Positions 1 through 5,798 of a stretch of 5,798 nucleotides of DNA are shown here, in pieces (position 1 is the stretch's first letter; each line of letters opens with the position of its first letter). The DNA is from an uncultured Lachnospiraceae bacterium (GTDB lineage: Bacteria; Bacillota_A; Clostridia; Lachnospirales; Lachnospiraceae). The notes below the pieces were generated by a model that made no database searches, was not told the origin of the DNA, and saw only the letters and a program-made list of their open reading frames with translations. Both the position numbers and the translations under genes were made by a program. The stretch covers positions 1-5,798 of the forward strand of contig CAMMZE010000081.1 in NCBI GenBank assembly GCA_946529195.1, in the 5' to 3' direction.

Positions 1-1355
1 AACTGGCAGTCAAGAGCTTTTCTCCGGAGATCATTGCCGAGATGCAGGAAGAGAATAAGCTGGTCACGGAGTATGAGAAGCTTCTGGCTTCTGCCCAGAT
101 CCCCTTTGAGGGCGGGATCTATACCATTTCCCAGATGACGCCTTTTAAGTCCGATCCGGATGATGAGAGAAGACTGGCGGCCTGGAAGGCAGAAGGACAG
201 TGGTACAAGGACAACCAGGCAAAACTGGATGACCTTTATGACAAGCTGGTACACCTGCGTGATGCCATGGGCAGAAAGCTGGGATATGAAGGTTATATTC
301 CGCTTGGCTACAACCGCATGGATAGAAACTGCTATGACCAGAAGGATGTGGAAAAGTTCCGTCTGGCTGTACAGAAATACCTGGTGCCTCTGGCAGAGAG
401 CATTTATCATGAACAGGCAGCCCGCCTGGGCAAGTCCTATCCCATGAGCTTTGCGGACAATGCCCTGGAGTTCCGCAGCGGCAATCCACGCCCGCAGGGA
501 AGTGCGGATGATATCGTAGCGCATGCAAAGAAGTTCTATGAGGAGCTTTCTCCGGAGACAGCAGAGTTTTTCCATACTATGCTGGATGGAGAGCTGATGG
601 ACCTGCTCAGCAAGGAAGGCAAGGAAGGCGGCGGATACTGCACCAGTATTCCGGATTATGAAGTACCTTTCATCTTTGCCAACTTTAACGGGACCCAGGG
701 GGATGTAGAGGTTGTGACCCATGAGGCCGGACATGCTTTTGCAGCCTACATGAACCGGCGCAGAGTGCCTTTGTCCTCTGTATGGCCCGGTATGGAAGCC
801 TGCGAGGTCCATTCCATGTCCATGGAGTTTCTGGCATGGCCCTGGGAAGAGGGATTTTTCGGAAAGGATACAGACAAGTTCTATTACAGCCATCTGGCAA
901 GCGCGATCACCTTTATCCCCTACGGGACCATGGTCGACCATTTCCAGCATATTGTCTTTGAAAAACCGGATATGACTCCGGCCCAGAGACACGCTGTCTG
1001 GAAAGAACTGCTTGGAATCTACATGCCCTGGCAGAAGCTGGACGGGGAGATTCCTTTTTACAGTGAAGGAGAAGGCTGGCAGAGACAGCATCACATTTAT
1101 TCCTTCCCCTTCTATTATATTGATTACTGTCTGGCCCAGACAGTTGCACTGGAGATCTGGGCTCTGCAGCAGGCAGACCGGAAAGATGCCTGGGATCATT
1201 ACATGGCATATACCAGACAGGGGGGAAGCCGCACCTTCACCCAGCTGCTGGAACATGCGGACTTGAAGAGTCCTTTTGATGAGGAATGCCTGCATAGTGT
1301 ATGCCGGGCAGCCAGAGAGTGGCTGTCAGCCTTTGACCAGTCTGCTATTGTGTAA
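1..1355 (+). CDS. M3-family oligoendopeptidase (zinc metallopeptidase), 5'-truncated by the window edge
   Basis: Cytosolic zinc peptidase expected to cut short peptides internally. The reading frame is open from base 3, so the start lies outside; about 450 residues are present, and relatives are usually about 560-600, so roughly the first 110-150 are missing. Seen directly: the zinc motif HEAGH at 720-734 (two His ligands and the catalytic Glu), preceded by a GGGYCTSIP stretch and a NFNGTQGDVEVVT stretch that are typical of the family. The third zinc ligand is most likely the Glu at 804-806 in EVHSMSME, which aligns with the EAPSQMLE ligand segment of thimet oligopeptidase. The C-terminal Tyr-rich HHIYSFPFYYIDY at 1089-1127 matches the substrate-binding region. 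No signal peptide can be judged. All catalytic residues are intact. It resembles the PepF-like M3 branch, but I do not assign a symbol. The importer next to it suggests a role in degrading imported peptides (inference). Confidence 0.93.
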   Translation, partial: LAVKSFSPEIIAEMQEENKLVTEYEKLLASAQIPFEGGIYTISQMTPFKSDPDDERRLAAWKAEGQWYKDNQAKLDDLYDKLVHLRDAMGRKLGYEGYIPLGYNRMDRNCYDQKDVEKFRLAVQKYLVPLAESIYHEQAARLGKSYPMSFADNALEFRSGNPRPQGSADDIVAHAKKFYEELSPETAEFFHTMLDGELMDLLSKEGKEGGGYCTSIPDYEVPFIFANFNGTQGDVEVVTHEAGHAFAAYMNRRRVPLSSVWPGMEACEVHSMSMEFLAWPWEEGFFGKDTDKFYYSHLASAITFIPYGTMVDHFQHIVFEKPDMTPAQRHAVWKELLGIYMPWQKLDGEIPFYSEGEGWQRQHHIYSFPFYYIDYCLAQTVALEIWALQQADRKDAWDHYMAYTRQGGSRTFTQLLEHADLKSPFDEECLHSVCRAAREWLSAFDQSAIV

Positions 1356-1390
1356 ATTGCACGGAAAATAACAGAAAAGCAAGGTTAGAA

Positions 1391-1419
1391 TTGACAGTTA
1401 TGTCTTTAAGAAGTACAAT
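1391..1419 (+). promoter_or_regulatory. Near-consensus sigma-A promoter for the binding-protein gene
   Basis: A perfect -35 box TTGACA at 1391-1396 and a -10 box TACAAT at 1414-1419 (one mismatch to TATAAT) are separated by exactly 17 bases. Transcription would start near A1426/A1427, giving a leader of about 50 bases. This makes the peptidase and the importer separate transcription units and rules out the in-frame ATG at 1420, which would sit before the transcript start. No operator palindrome is evident around it. The rest of the spacer from 1356 to 1390 shows no hairpin that could end the peptidase transcript, so read-through from upstream is possible. Confidence 0.8.
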
Positions 1420-1460
1420 ATGATCAAGTGGACGCATTTTATATGTAACACGCTAAAAAC

Positions 1461-1467
1461 AAGGAGG
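1461..1467 (+). promoter_or_regulatory. Ribosome binding site that decides the lipoprotein start
   Basis: AAGGAGG lies 3 bases before an ATG at 1471 and 9 bases before a second in-frame ATG at 1477. Nine bases is a normal spacing and three is too short, so 1477 is the preferred start. The choice changes the protein by only two residues (Met-Glu) ahead of MKKRL. Confidence 0.75.
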
Positions 1468-1476
1468 AACATGGAA

Positions 1477-3744
1477 ATGAAAAAGAGACTCACAAAGCTT
1501 TTTGCGCTGGCTCTTGCAGGATGTATGGCATTTGGCCTTGCTGCCTGCGGAGGAAGCGGAAGCAGCTCAGGCGGCGGTGCTGAGGAGAAAGTCCTGGTAG
1601 CCGGCTACAGCAGTTTTAACAGCAAGTTTTCTCCCTTCTTTGCGGAGACAGCTTACGACCAGGATGTGCAGGCGCTGACACAGCTGCCGCTCTTCACCAG
1701 TGACCGTATGGGTATGGTTATCCAGAAGGGTATTGAAGGAGAGACCGTCAACTACAACAACACAGATTACACCTACACAGGTCCTGCAGACATGGAGATC
1801 ACACAGAATGATGACGGTACCGTATTTTACGATATCACTCTCCGTGATGACCTGAAATTCTCCGATGGAGAGCCCATCACCATCGACGATGTTATCTTCA
1901 GCATGTATGTTCTTTGCGATCCTACTTACGATGGATCTTCCACACTGTTCGCACAGCCGATTCAGGGTATTGCAGACTACCGTACCGGTATGGACACTCT
2001 GCTGAACCTCCTGATCGCAGCAGGCGAGGACAACACAGATTTCACAAACTGGACAGAAGAGCAGCAGAAGGCTTTCTGGTCTGAGTACAAGCCCGCTGCA
2101 GAGGCTTTCGTTCAGGAAATCGTTGACTACTGCGTAGCAGCCGGCATCAACAAGGAAGGCGATGACCTTTCCAAGGTAGCTCCCAACTGGGGTTATGAGG
2201 TTCCGGAAGGCGCAACCAACATGGATTGGTTCAATGTAATGCTCGAAGCATACGGCGGTGATCTTGCCAGCATGACATCCACAGAGACTGCTGGTTCTGC
2301 ATTCTCTGATCTGATGCCTACTTACAACGATTACACCGTTGGTATTGAGACTGGTAAGTCTGCTCCGAACATTGCCGGTATCCAGAAGACTGGTGACTAC
2401 AGCCTCCGTGTTGTAGCTGACAAGTTCGATGCTACCATGATCTATCAGCTGACACTTGCTATTTCTCCTCTTCATTACTATGGAGACAAGGCGCAGTTTG
2501 ATTATGATAACAACAAGTTCGGATTCCCGAAGGGCGATCTGACTTCCGTACGTGCGAAGACCACACAGCCGATGGGCGCAGGTCCCTACAAGTTCGTGAA
2601 GTTTGAGAACGGTGTTGTTAACTTTGAGGCTAATGAGAACTACTTCAAGGGTGAGCCCAAGACCAAACATGTGAACTTCCAGGAAGGTTCCGATGCGGAT
2701 AAGCTGAACGGCGTTGTAACCGGTACCTATGATGTAACCGATCCTTCCTTCAAGAAAGAGACCGCTGAGAACATCAAGAGTGAGAACGGCGGAGAGCTTT
2801 CCGGTTCCAAGATCACAACAAGCACTGTTGACAACCTTGGATACGGTTATATCGGCATCAATGCTGATAACGTAAGAGTAGGCGATGAGTCCGGTTCTGA
2901 TGCTTCCAAGAATCTGCGCCGTGCTTTCGCAACCATCTTCTCTGTATATCGTGATGTAGCGATCGATTCCTACTACGGCGATACCGCTTCTGTTATCAAC
3001 TATCCGATCTCCAATACATCCTGGGCAGCTCCTCAGCCGACTGATGACGGCTATCAGGTAGCATTCTCCACAGATGTAAACGGCGAGCCGATTTATACTT
3101 CTGACATGAGCGCAGATGACAAGTACGCAGCAGCTAAGGCAGCAGCTCTGGGATTCTTCGAGGCAGCTGGTTACACTGTAACTGACGGCAAGATCACAGC
3201 AGCTCCGGAAGGCGCTAAGATGGAATATGAAGCTATGATCCCCGCTGATGGCTCCGGTGATCATCCTTCCTTCATGATCCTGACTCTGGCTAAGGAAGCC
3301 CTTGCAGAGATCGGCATGAACCTGATCGTAAACGACCTTTCCAACAGCTCTGACCTCTGGAATAAGCTTGAGGCAGGCGACGGCGAGATCTGGTGCGCAG
3401 CTTGGGGCGCAACCGTAGATCCGGATATGTATCAGATCTACTACTCCGACATCGCAAATGGCAAGAAAGAAGCCGGCGGTTCCAACTATATGTATGATAT
3501 CGCAGATGCTAAGCTGGATGAGATGATCATGCAGGCACGTGAGTCTGCAGACCAGACCTACAGAAAGGCTATGTACAAGGCTTGCCTGGATGCTGTTATT
3601 GACTGGTCCTGCGAGATCCCTGTATATCAGAGACAGAACTGCGTCATCTACAGTACCGAGCGTGTGAAAGCGGATACTATGACTCCCGATATCACCACCT
3701 TCTACGGATGGATGAACGAGATCGAGAATATCGAGATGAACTAA
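1477..3744 (+). CDS. Peptide/nickel-type ABC transporter substrate-binding lipoprotein (SBP_bac_5 family), enlarged
   Basis: Extracellular lipid-anchored receptor that captures the substrate, probably peptides, for the permeases encoded next. From ATG 1477 it has 755 residues. Residues 1-8 (MKKRLTKL) are basic, 9-23 are hydrophobic, and a lipobox LAAC places the lipid-modified Cys at 24 (1546-1548); LAGC at Cys16 is a less likely alternative. A Gly/Ser-rich tether follows (25-34). Family signatures: LKFSDGEPITIDDVIFS at about 126-142, GAGPYKF at 367-373, and AAWGATVDPDMYQIYYSD at about 641-658. The protein is longer than the usual 500-600 residues, mainly because of an acidic insert at about 166-298. 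Codon use is strongly biased: no in-frame TTA, CTA or TCA between 1570 and 3264, which fits high expression. The start at 1420 is rejected because it precedes the predicted transcript start. Peptide specificity is inferred from family and context; nickel, sugar or other ligands are not excluded. Confidence 0.92.
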   Translation: MKKRLTKLFALALAGCMAFGLAACGGSGSSSGGGAEEKVLVAGYSSFNSKFSPFFAETAYDQDVQALTQLPLFTSDRMGMVIQKGIEGETVNYNNTDYTYTGPADMEITQNDDGTVFYDITLRDDLKFSDGEPITIDDVIFSMYVLCDPTYDGSSTLFAQPIQGIADYRTGMDTLLNLLIAAGEDNTDFTNWTEEQQKAFWSEYKPAAEAFVQEIVDYCVAAGINKEGDDLSKVAPNWGYEVPEGATNMDWFNVMLEAYGGDLASMTSTETAGSAFSDLMPTYNDYTVGIETGKSAPNIAGIQKTGDYSLRVVADKFDATMIYQLTLAISPLHYYGDKAQFDYDNNKFGFPKGDLTSVRAKTTQPMGAGPYKFVKFENGVVNFEANENYFKGEPKTKHVNFQEGSDADKLNGVVTGTYDVTDPSFKKETAENIKSENGGELSGSKITTSTVDNLGYGYIGINADNVRVGDESGSDASKNLRRAFATIFSVYRDVAIDSYYGDTASVINYPISNTSWAAPQPTDDGYQVAFSTDVNGEPIYTSDMSADDKYAAAKAAALGFFEAAGYTVTDGKITAAPEGAKMEYEAMIPADGSGDHPSFMILTLAKEALAEIGMNLIVNDLSNSSDLWNKLEAGDGEIWCAAWGATVDPDMYQIYYSDIANGKKEAGGSNYMYDIADAKLDEMIMQARESADQTYRKAMYKACLDAVIDWSCEIPVYQRQNCVIYSTERVKADTMTPDITTFYGWMNEIENIEMN

Positions 3745-3745
3745 A

Positions 3746-3760
3746 GCTTACCCCATAAGC
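3746..3760 (+). other. Small hairpin just after the binding-protein stop codon
   Basis: GCTTA at 3746-3750 pairs with TAAGC at 3756-3760 around a CCCCA loop. It begins one base after the TAA stop. The stem is only 5 bp and weak; chance is possible. Confidence 0.25.
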
Positions 3761-3771
3761 GGATGCATTTC

Positions 3772-3797
3772 GGACCGGCGCTTTTTTGCGCCGGTCC
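3772..3797 (+). terminator. Strong 10-bp stem-loop with a T6 loop; probable attenuator or mRNA-stabilising element
   Basis: GGACCGGCGC at 3772-3781 is perfectly complementary to GCGCCGGTCC at 3788-3797, with a loop of six T residues (3782-3787). Eight of the ten pairs in the stem are G-C. The bases after it (ATTTCAAAC) are not a proper T tract, so this is not a textbook intrinsic terminator on either strand. Placed 27 bases after the binding-protein stop and 64 before the permease start, it could allow partial read-through or protect the upstream mRNA from 3' exonucleases. Either would give more binding protein than permease, as is known for maltose and oligopeptide importer operons. The structure is seen; the role is inferred. 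Confidence 0.6.
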
Positions 3798-3807
3798 ATT
3801 TCAAACA

Positions 3808-3836
3808 AAGCAGTTTTGCTGCTTATCAATGATAAG
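3808..3836 (+). other. Two overlapping, mutually exclusive small hairpins in the leader of the permease gene
   Basis: AAGCAG (3808-3813) can pair with CTGCTT (3819-3824), and CTTATC (3822-3827) can pair with GATAAG (3831-3836). The two share bases 3822-3824, so they cannot both form. Each stem is only 6 bp. The second ends 11 bases before the ribosome binding site of the permease gene. No ligand-binding element is recognisable and no good promoter is seen in the 3745-3861 spacer. Confidence 0.25.
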
Positions 3837-3847
3837 AAAACATACAC

Positions 3848-3864
3848 AGGGGTGAGATAATTTG
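3848..3864 (+). promoter_or_regulatory. Ribosome binding site and TTG start codon of permease 1
   Basis: AGGGGTGA at 3848-3855 is followed after 6 bases by TTG at 3862. An in-frame TGA at 3853-3855 prevents any start further upstream, and the next in-frame ATG (codon 27) would remove the first membrane helix. TTG is therefore the start. An imperfect Shine-Dalgarno plus TTG predicts modest translation compared with the neighbouring genes. Confidence 0.8.
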
Positions 3865-4848
3865 AAAAAGTTTATCATTAAGCGACTATTGATTTCTATT
3901 GTGATTCTGATATTTGTCGCTTTCATTATTTATGTATTGATGAGATGCCTGCCGACCTCCTATCTGGAGCAGATCGCCAGACAGAAGTCCATGCAGCCGG
4001 GTTCCAAGAGCTTCGAGGAATGGATGCAGCAGCTTTCTGCCACATATGGAATGGATAAAGGCATCATTCCGGGATTCATTGCCTGGTGCGGCAAGGCCAT
4101 CAGGGGTCAGTTCGGCGACAGCTGGAAGTGGACGGTCCCTGTTATTGACAAATTCAAAGATTCCGTCTGGATTTCCTTCGTTATGGGAGCCATCTCCTTT
4201 GTACTGGAACTGCTGATCGCCATTCCTCTTGGCGTAATCGCAGCCACAAAGCAGTACAGCAAGACGGACTATACCATCACGGTACTTGCGCTTGCCGGTA
4301 TTTCCCTTCCGACATTCTTTTTCGCTTCCCTGCTCAAGCTCTTATTCTCCGTAAGACTTGGCTGGTTTGATCTGGGCGGACTGGTTGGAAGAAACTATGA
4401 GCAGCTTTCTGCTGCAGGACAGTTTATGGATAAGGCACACCATCTGGTGCTGCCTATTGTTACACTGACAGTTATCAGCGTCGGATCTCTGATGCGTTAT
4501 ACCAGAACCAACATGCTGGAGGTCCTGAATGCAGATTATATCCGTACGGCGCGTGCTAAGGGCCTGTCTGAAAACAAGGTCATCTATCATCACGCATTCC
4601 GCAACACTCTGATCCCTCTGGTCACCATCATCGGTGGTTCCCTTCCGGGACTCTTTTCTGGTGCCCTGATCACTGAGACGCTGTTTTCTATTCCGGGAAT
4701 CGGTTTTGTTTCCTACCAGTCCATGGTATCCGGCGACATACCATTTTCCATGTTTTACCTGGTATTTCTTGCCATCCTGACACTGCTTGGCAACTTGATT
4801 TCTGATATTCTGTACGCTGTGGTAGACCCCCGCGTCCGTATTGCATAA
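3862..4848 (+). CDS. OppB/DppB-type ABC transporter permease (peptide/nickel importer family)
   Basis: One of the two inner-channel subunits of the importer, in the cytoplasmic membrane. Its 328 residues are close to the usual length. The first hydrophobic helix (about 8-28) follows the basic start MKKFIIKRLL. The extracytoplasmic loop carries the family pattern around YGMDKGIIPGFIAWCGKAI and RGQFGDSW (62-88). Further helices are at about 102-128, 137-163, 195-213, 249-275 and 295-322. The ATPase-contacting EAA-type loop lies at residues 225-252 (4534-4617), with TARAKGLSENKVIYHHAF and the final LIP. The end, VVDPRVRIA, matches the usual VDPR C-terminus. The next permease begins 16 bases after the stop, so the two are almost certainly co-transcribed. 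Whether it is named oppB, dppB or appB cannot be decided from sequence alone. Confidence 0.94.
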   Translation: MKKFIIKRLLISIVILIFVAFIIYVLMRCLPTSYLEQIARQKSMQPGSKSFEEWMQQLSATYGMDKGIIPGFIAWCGKAIRGQFGDSWKWTVPVIDKFKDSVWISFVMGAISFVLELLIAIPLGVIAATKQYSKTDYTITVLALAGISLPTFFFASLLKLLFSVRLGWFDLGGLVGRNYEQLSAAGQFMDKAHHLVLPIVTLTVISVGSLMRYTRTNMLEVLNADYIRTARAKGLSENKVIYHHAFRNTLIPLVTIIGGSLPGLFSGALITETLFSIPGIGFVSYQSMVSGDIPFSMFYLVFLAILTLLGNLISDILYAVVDPRVRIA

Positions 4849-4849
4849 G

Positions 4850-4858
4850 AAAGGAGGT
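4850..4858 (+). promoter_or_regulatory. Strong ribosome binding site of permease 2
   Basis: AAAGGAGGT is fully complementary to the 3' end of 16S rRNA and ends 6 bases before the ATG at 4865. This fixes the start and is clearly stronger than the site in front of permease 1. Confidence 0.85.
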
Positions 4859-4864
4859 ACTGCC

Positions 4865-5798
4865 ATGAGTGATGATAAGAAATTACAGGAAGAAAATGAA
4901 AACAAGCAGGAGCAGTACTCCTTAAATGACGACCGGAGAGTCAGGACTCTGTCTCCCGGCGCCCTGGTAGCCAAGCGCTTTTTCCGCAACCGTGTTGCCG
5001 TGACAGGACTGATCATCCTGGCCTTTATGTTTGTATTCTCCTTTATCGGAGGAGCAATCACTCCCTACAGAGAGGACCAGCTCTTTTACCGTGATGACCA
5101 GGCAAAGCAGCAGTATGCAGGCGTTACGGAGAATACAGAGCTCCGATATGTCAAGAATCCGGAATCCGACTTTTCGACCCTGGCACAGGCTCAGTTCCTG
5201 ATGGCCACGATCAACAAGAAGGAAAGCTTCGAGGCGGATGACATCACTTATACCTACAAGCAGGAAGGCGATGGCTTCTATATTATTTATGACGGCGATC
5301 TTCCTGTTGCTTACGCTTCCTACGATATCGTAAACGCAAGCAAGCAGGATGATACTCTGGATTTTGGTCTCCAGTGTGAGATTCTCCGCGCCTATACAAA
5401 CGGTAAAAAGGACTTTACCTGGAACGGAGAAAAATATGAGGTCAGTGAAGTCGGCGATGTAACCAGAGACGGACAGGATGTGGCTTATGCCAGCCGCTAT
5501 GTTGTCAATGCCCTCATGTCCGATGTTTATCTGACCAGACAATTCAAGGATGAACTGATTGAGAGCATCCAGAACGGGGCAGAAGAGTTCTCCTTCACAG
5601 ATGAGAACGGTGAGGCAGCCGAATACACGATTACCTATGATGCCGGCACCAAGAGCTGGTCTGTATTGCAGACCAGAGAGACGCATGTCTTTGACTCCTA
5701 CGGAGCACCCAGTAAAGAGCACTGGCTGGGTACTGACCGAAACGGTATGGACATGCTGACCAGACTCATGTACGGCGGCCGCGTATCTCTTTATATCG
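4865..5798 (+). CDS. OppC/DppC-type ABC transporter permease with large extracytoplasmic insert; 3' end outside the window
   Basis: Second channel subunit of the importer. The frame is open from ATG 4865 to the window edge, giving 311 complete codons and no stop. Residues 1-30 are hydrophilic and probably cytosolic. The OppC_N-type segment ALVAKRFFRNRVAVTG (33-48) leads into the first membrane helix (about 44-66), ending with GGAITPY. The family hallmark HWLGTDRNGMDMLTR begins at residue 286 (5720) and continues with MYGGRVSLYI, the entry to the next helix. In typical family members the gap between these two elements is only some 30-40 residues; here it is about 217, filled by a hydrophilic, probably extracellular domain (69-284). 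The remaining four or five helices and the EAA loop lie downstream. Identity as an OppC/DppC permease is secure from both flanking signatures and the adjacent permease; the insert's function is unknown. Confidence 0.92.
   Translation, partial: MSDDKKLQEENENKQEQYSLNDDRRVRTLSPGALVAKRFFRNRVAVTGLIILAFMFVFSFIGGAITPYREDQLFYRDDQAKQQYAGVTENTELRYVKNPESDFSTLAQAQFLMATINKKESFEADDITYTYKQEGDGFYIIYDGDLPVAYASYDIVNASKQDDTLDFGLQCEILRAYTNGKKDFTWNGEKYEVSEVGDVTRDGQDVAYASRYVVNALMSDVYLTRQFKDELIESIQNGAEEFSFTDENGEAAEYTITYDAGTKSWSVLQTRETHVFDSYGAPSKEHWLGTDRNGMDMLTRLMYGGRVSLYI
5168..5695 (+). repeat. Three diverged alpha/beta repeat units within the permease 2 insert
   Basis: Protein-level repeat, residues about 102-161, 162-220 and 221-277. 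Each unit reads as a likely helix (AQAQFLMATIN, FGLQCEILRAYTNG, TRQFKDELIESIQNG), then Phe-containing beta-like segments (ESFEADDITYTY, KDFTWNGEKYEV, EEFSFTDENGEA). Units 1 and 2 end in nearly the same motif: VAYASYDIVNA (5306-5338) and VAYASRYVVNA (5480-5512), 58 residues apart and identical at 8 of 11 positions. The underlying DNA differs at many third positions, so this is an old duplication rather than a recent one. Unit 3 is the weakest match and lacks the VAYAS motif. Confidence 0.5.

Noticed and set aside
145..1266. Several short open frames of 71-127 codons on both strands within the peptidase gene
   Set aside because: They overlap the catalytic region of the M3 peptidase in other frames, and their translations are rich in Pro, Arg, Cys and Trp as expected for out-of-frame reading.
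1356..1390. Search for a terminator of the peptidase gene
   Set aside because: No inverted repeat with a T tract is present in this short A-rich stretch.
1567..3264. A 565-codon open frame on the minus strand inside the binding-protein gene
   Set aside because: It is exactly in register with the sense codons and exists because the sense gene avoids TTA, CTA and TCA. The translation is rich in Cys, Ile and Val with no recognisable domain, and the sense strand carries clear family motifs throughout.
3816..3844. Possible second promoter (TTGCTG, 17 bases, then AACATA) ahead of permease 1
   Set aside because: Only half of the -35 positions match and the -10 box is poor; read-through from the strong promoter at 1391 explains expression better.
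4342..5061. A 239-codon open frame on the minus strand spanning the junction of the two permeases
   Set aside because: It overlaps two well-supported permease genes, crosses their intergenic gap, and its product is low-complexity and charged with no recognisable motif.
5069..5716. The long insert as evidence of a gene fusion or frameshift in the second permease
   Set aside because: The frame stays open with codon use like its flanks, and both flanking permease motifs are in the same frame, so it reads as a genuine domain insertion.
4922..5722. A 266-codon open frame on the minus strand over the second permease
   Set aside because: It is a shadow of the OppC-type gene, whose start has a perfect ribosome binding site and whose protein has OppC_N and LGTD motifs. 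The antisense protein shows no family signature.

Overview
This 5,798-base window is an ordinary-looking bacterial chromosome stretch with every gene on the + strand. It carries a peptide-handling locus: the 3' part of an M3-family oligoendopeptidase, then the start of a peptide/nickel-type (Dpp/Opp) ABC importer made of a large substrate-binding lipoprotein, an OppB/DppB-type permease and the first two thirds or so of an OppC/DppC-type permease. The strong AGGAGG ribosome binding sites, a near-consensus sigma-A promoter, a lipoprotein signal on the binding protein, a TTG start and roughly balanced GC suggest a Gram-positive Firmicute. The flavour is that of a gut Clostridia member such as Lachnospiraceae. 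That placement is an inference from style, not from a marker gene.

Layout. Bases 1-1355: M3 metallopeptidase, 5' end outside the window. Bases 1356-1476: spacer with a TTGACA-17-TACAAT promoter and an AAGGAGG site. Bases 1477-3744: 755-residue substrate-binding lipoprotein. Bases 3745-3861: spacer with a perfect 10-bp stem-loop and three smaller hairpins. Bases 3862-4848: permease 1 (TTG start). Bases 4865-5798: permease 2, still open at the window edge. The ATPase genes expected for this importer type would lie downstream and are not seen.

How the parts work together. The lipoprotein would capture peptides outside the cell, the two permeases would form the membrane channel, and cytosolic peptidases such as the M3 enzyme would degrade what is imported. 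The peptidase appears to be a separate transcription unit, since a strong promoter lies after it. The stem-loop after the binding-protein gene, together with the TTG start of the next gene, fits the usual need for far more binding protein than permease.

Most unusual point. The OppC-type permease has about 215 extra residues between its first membrane helix and the conserved H-x-LGTD motif. The insert appears to be built from three related alpha/beta units of 55-60 residues; two of them share a clear VAYAS..-VNA motif. The binding protein also has an insert of about 130 residues. No CRISPR array, mobile element, tRNA or rRNA was seen.
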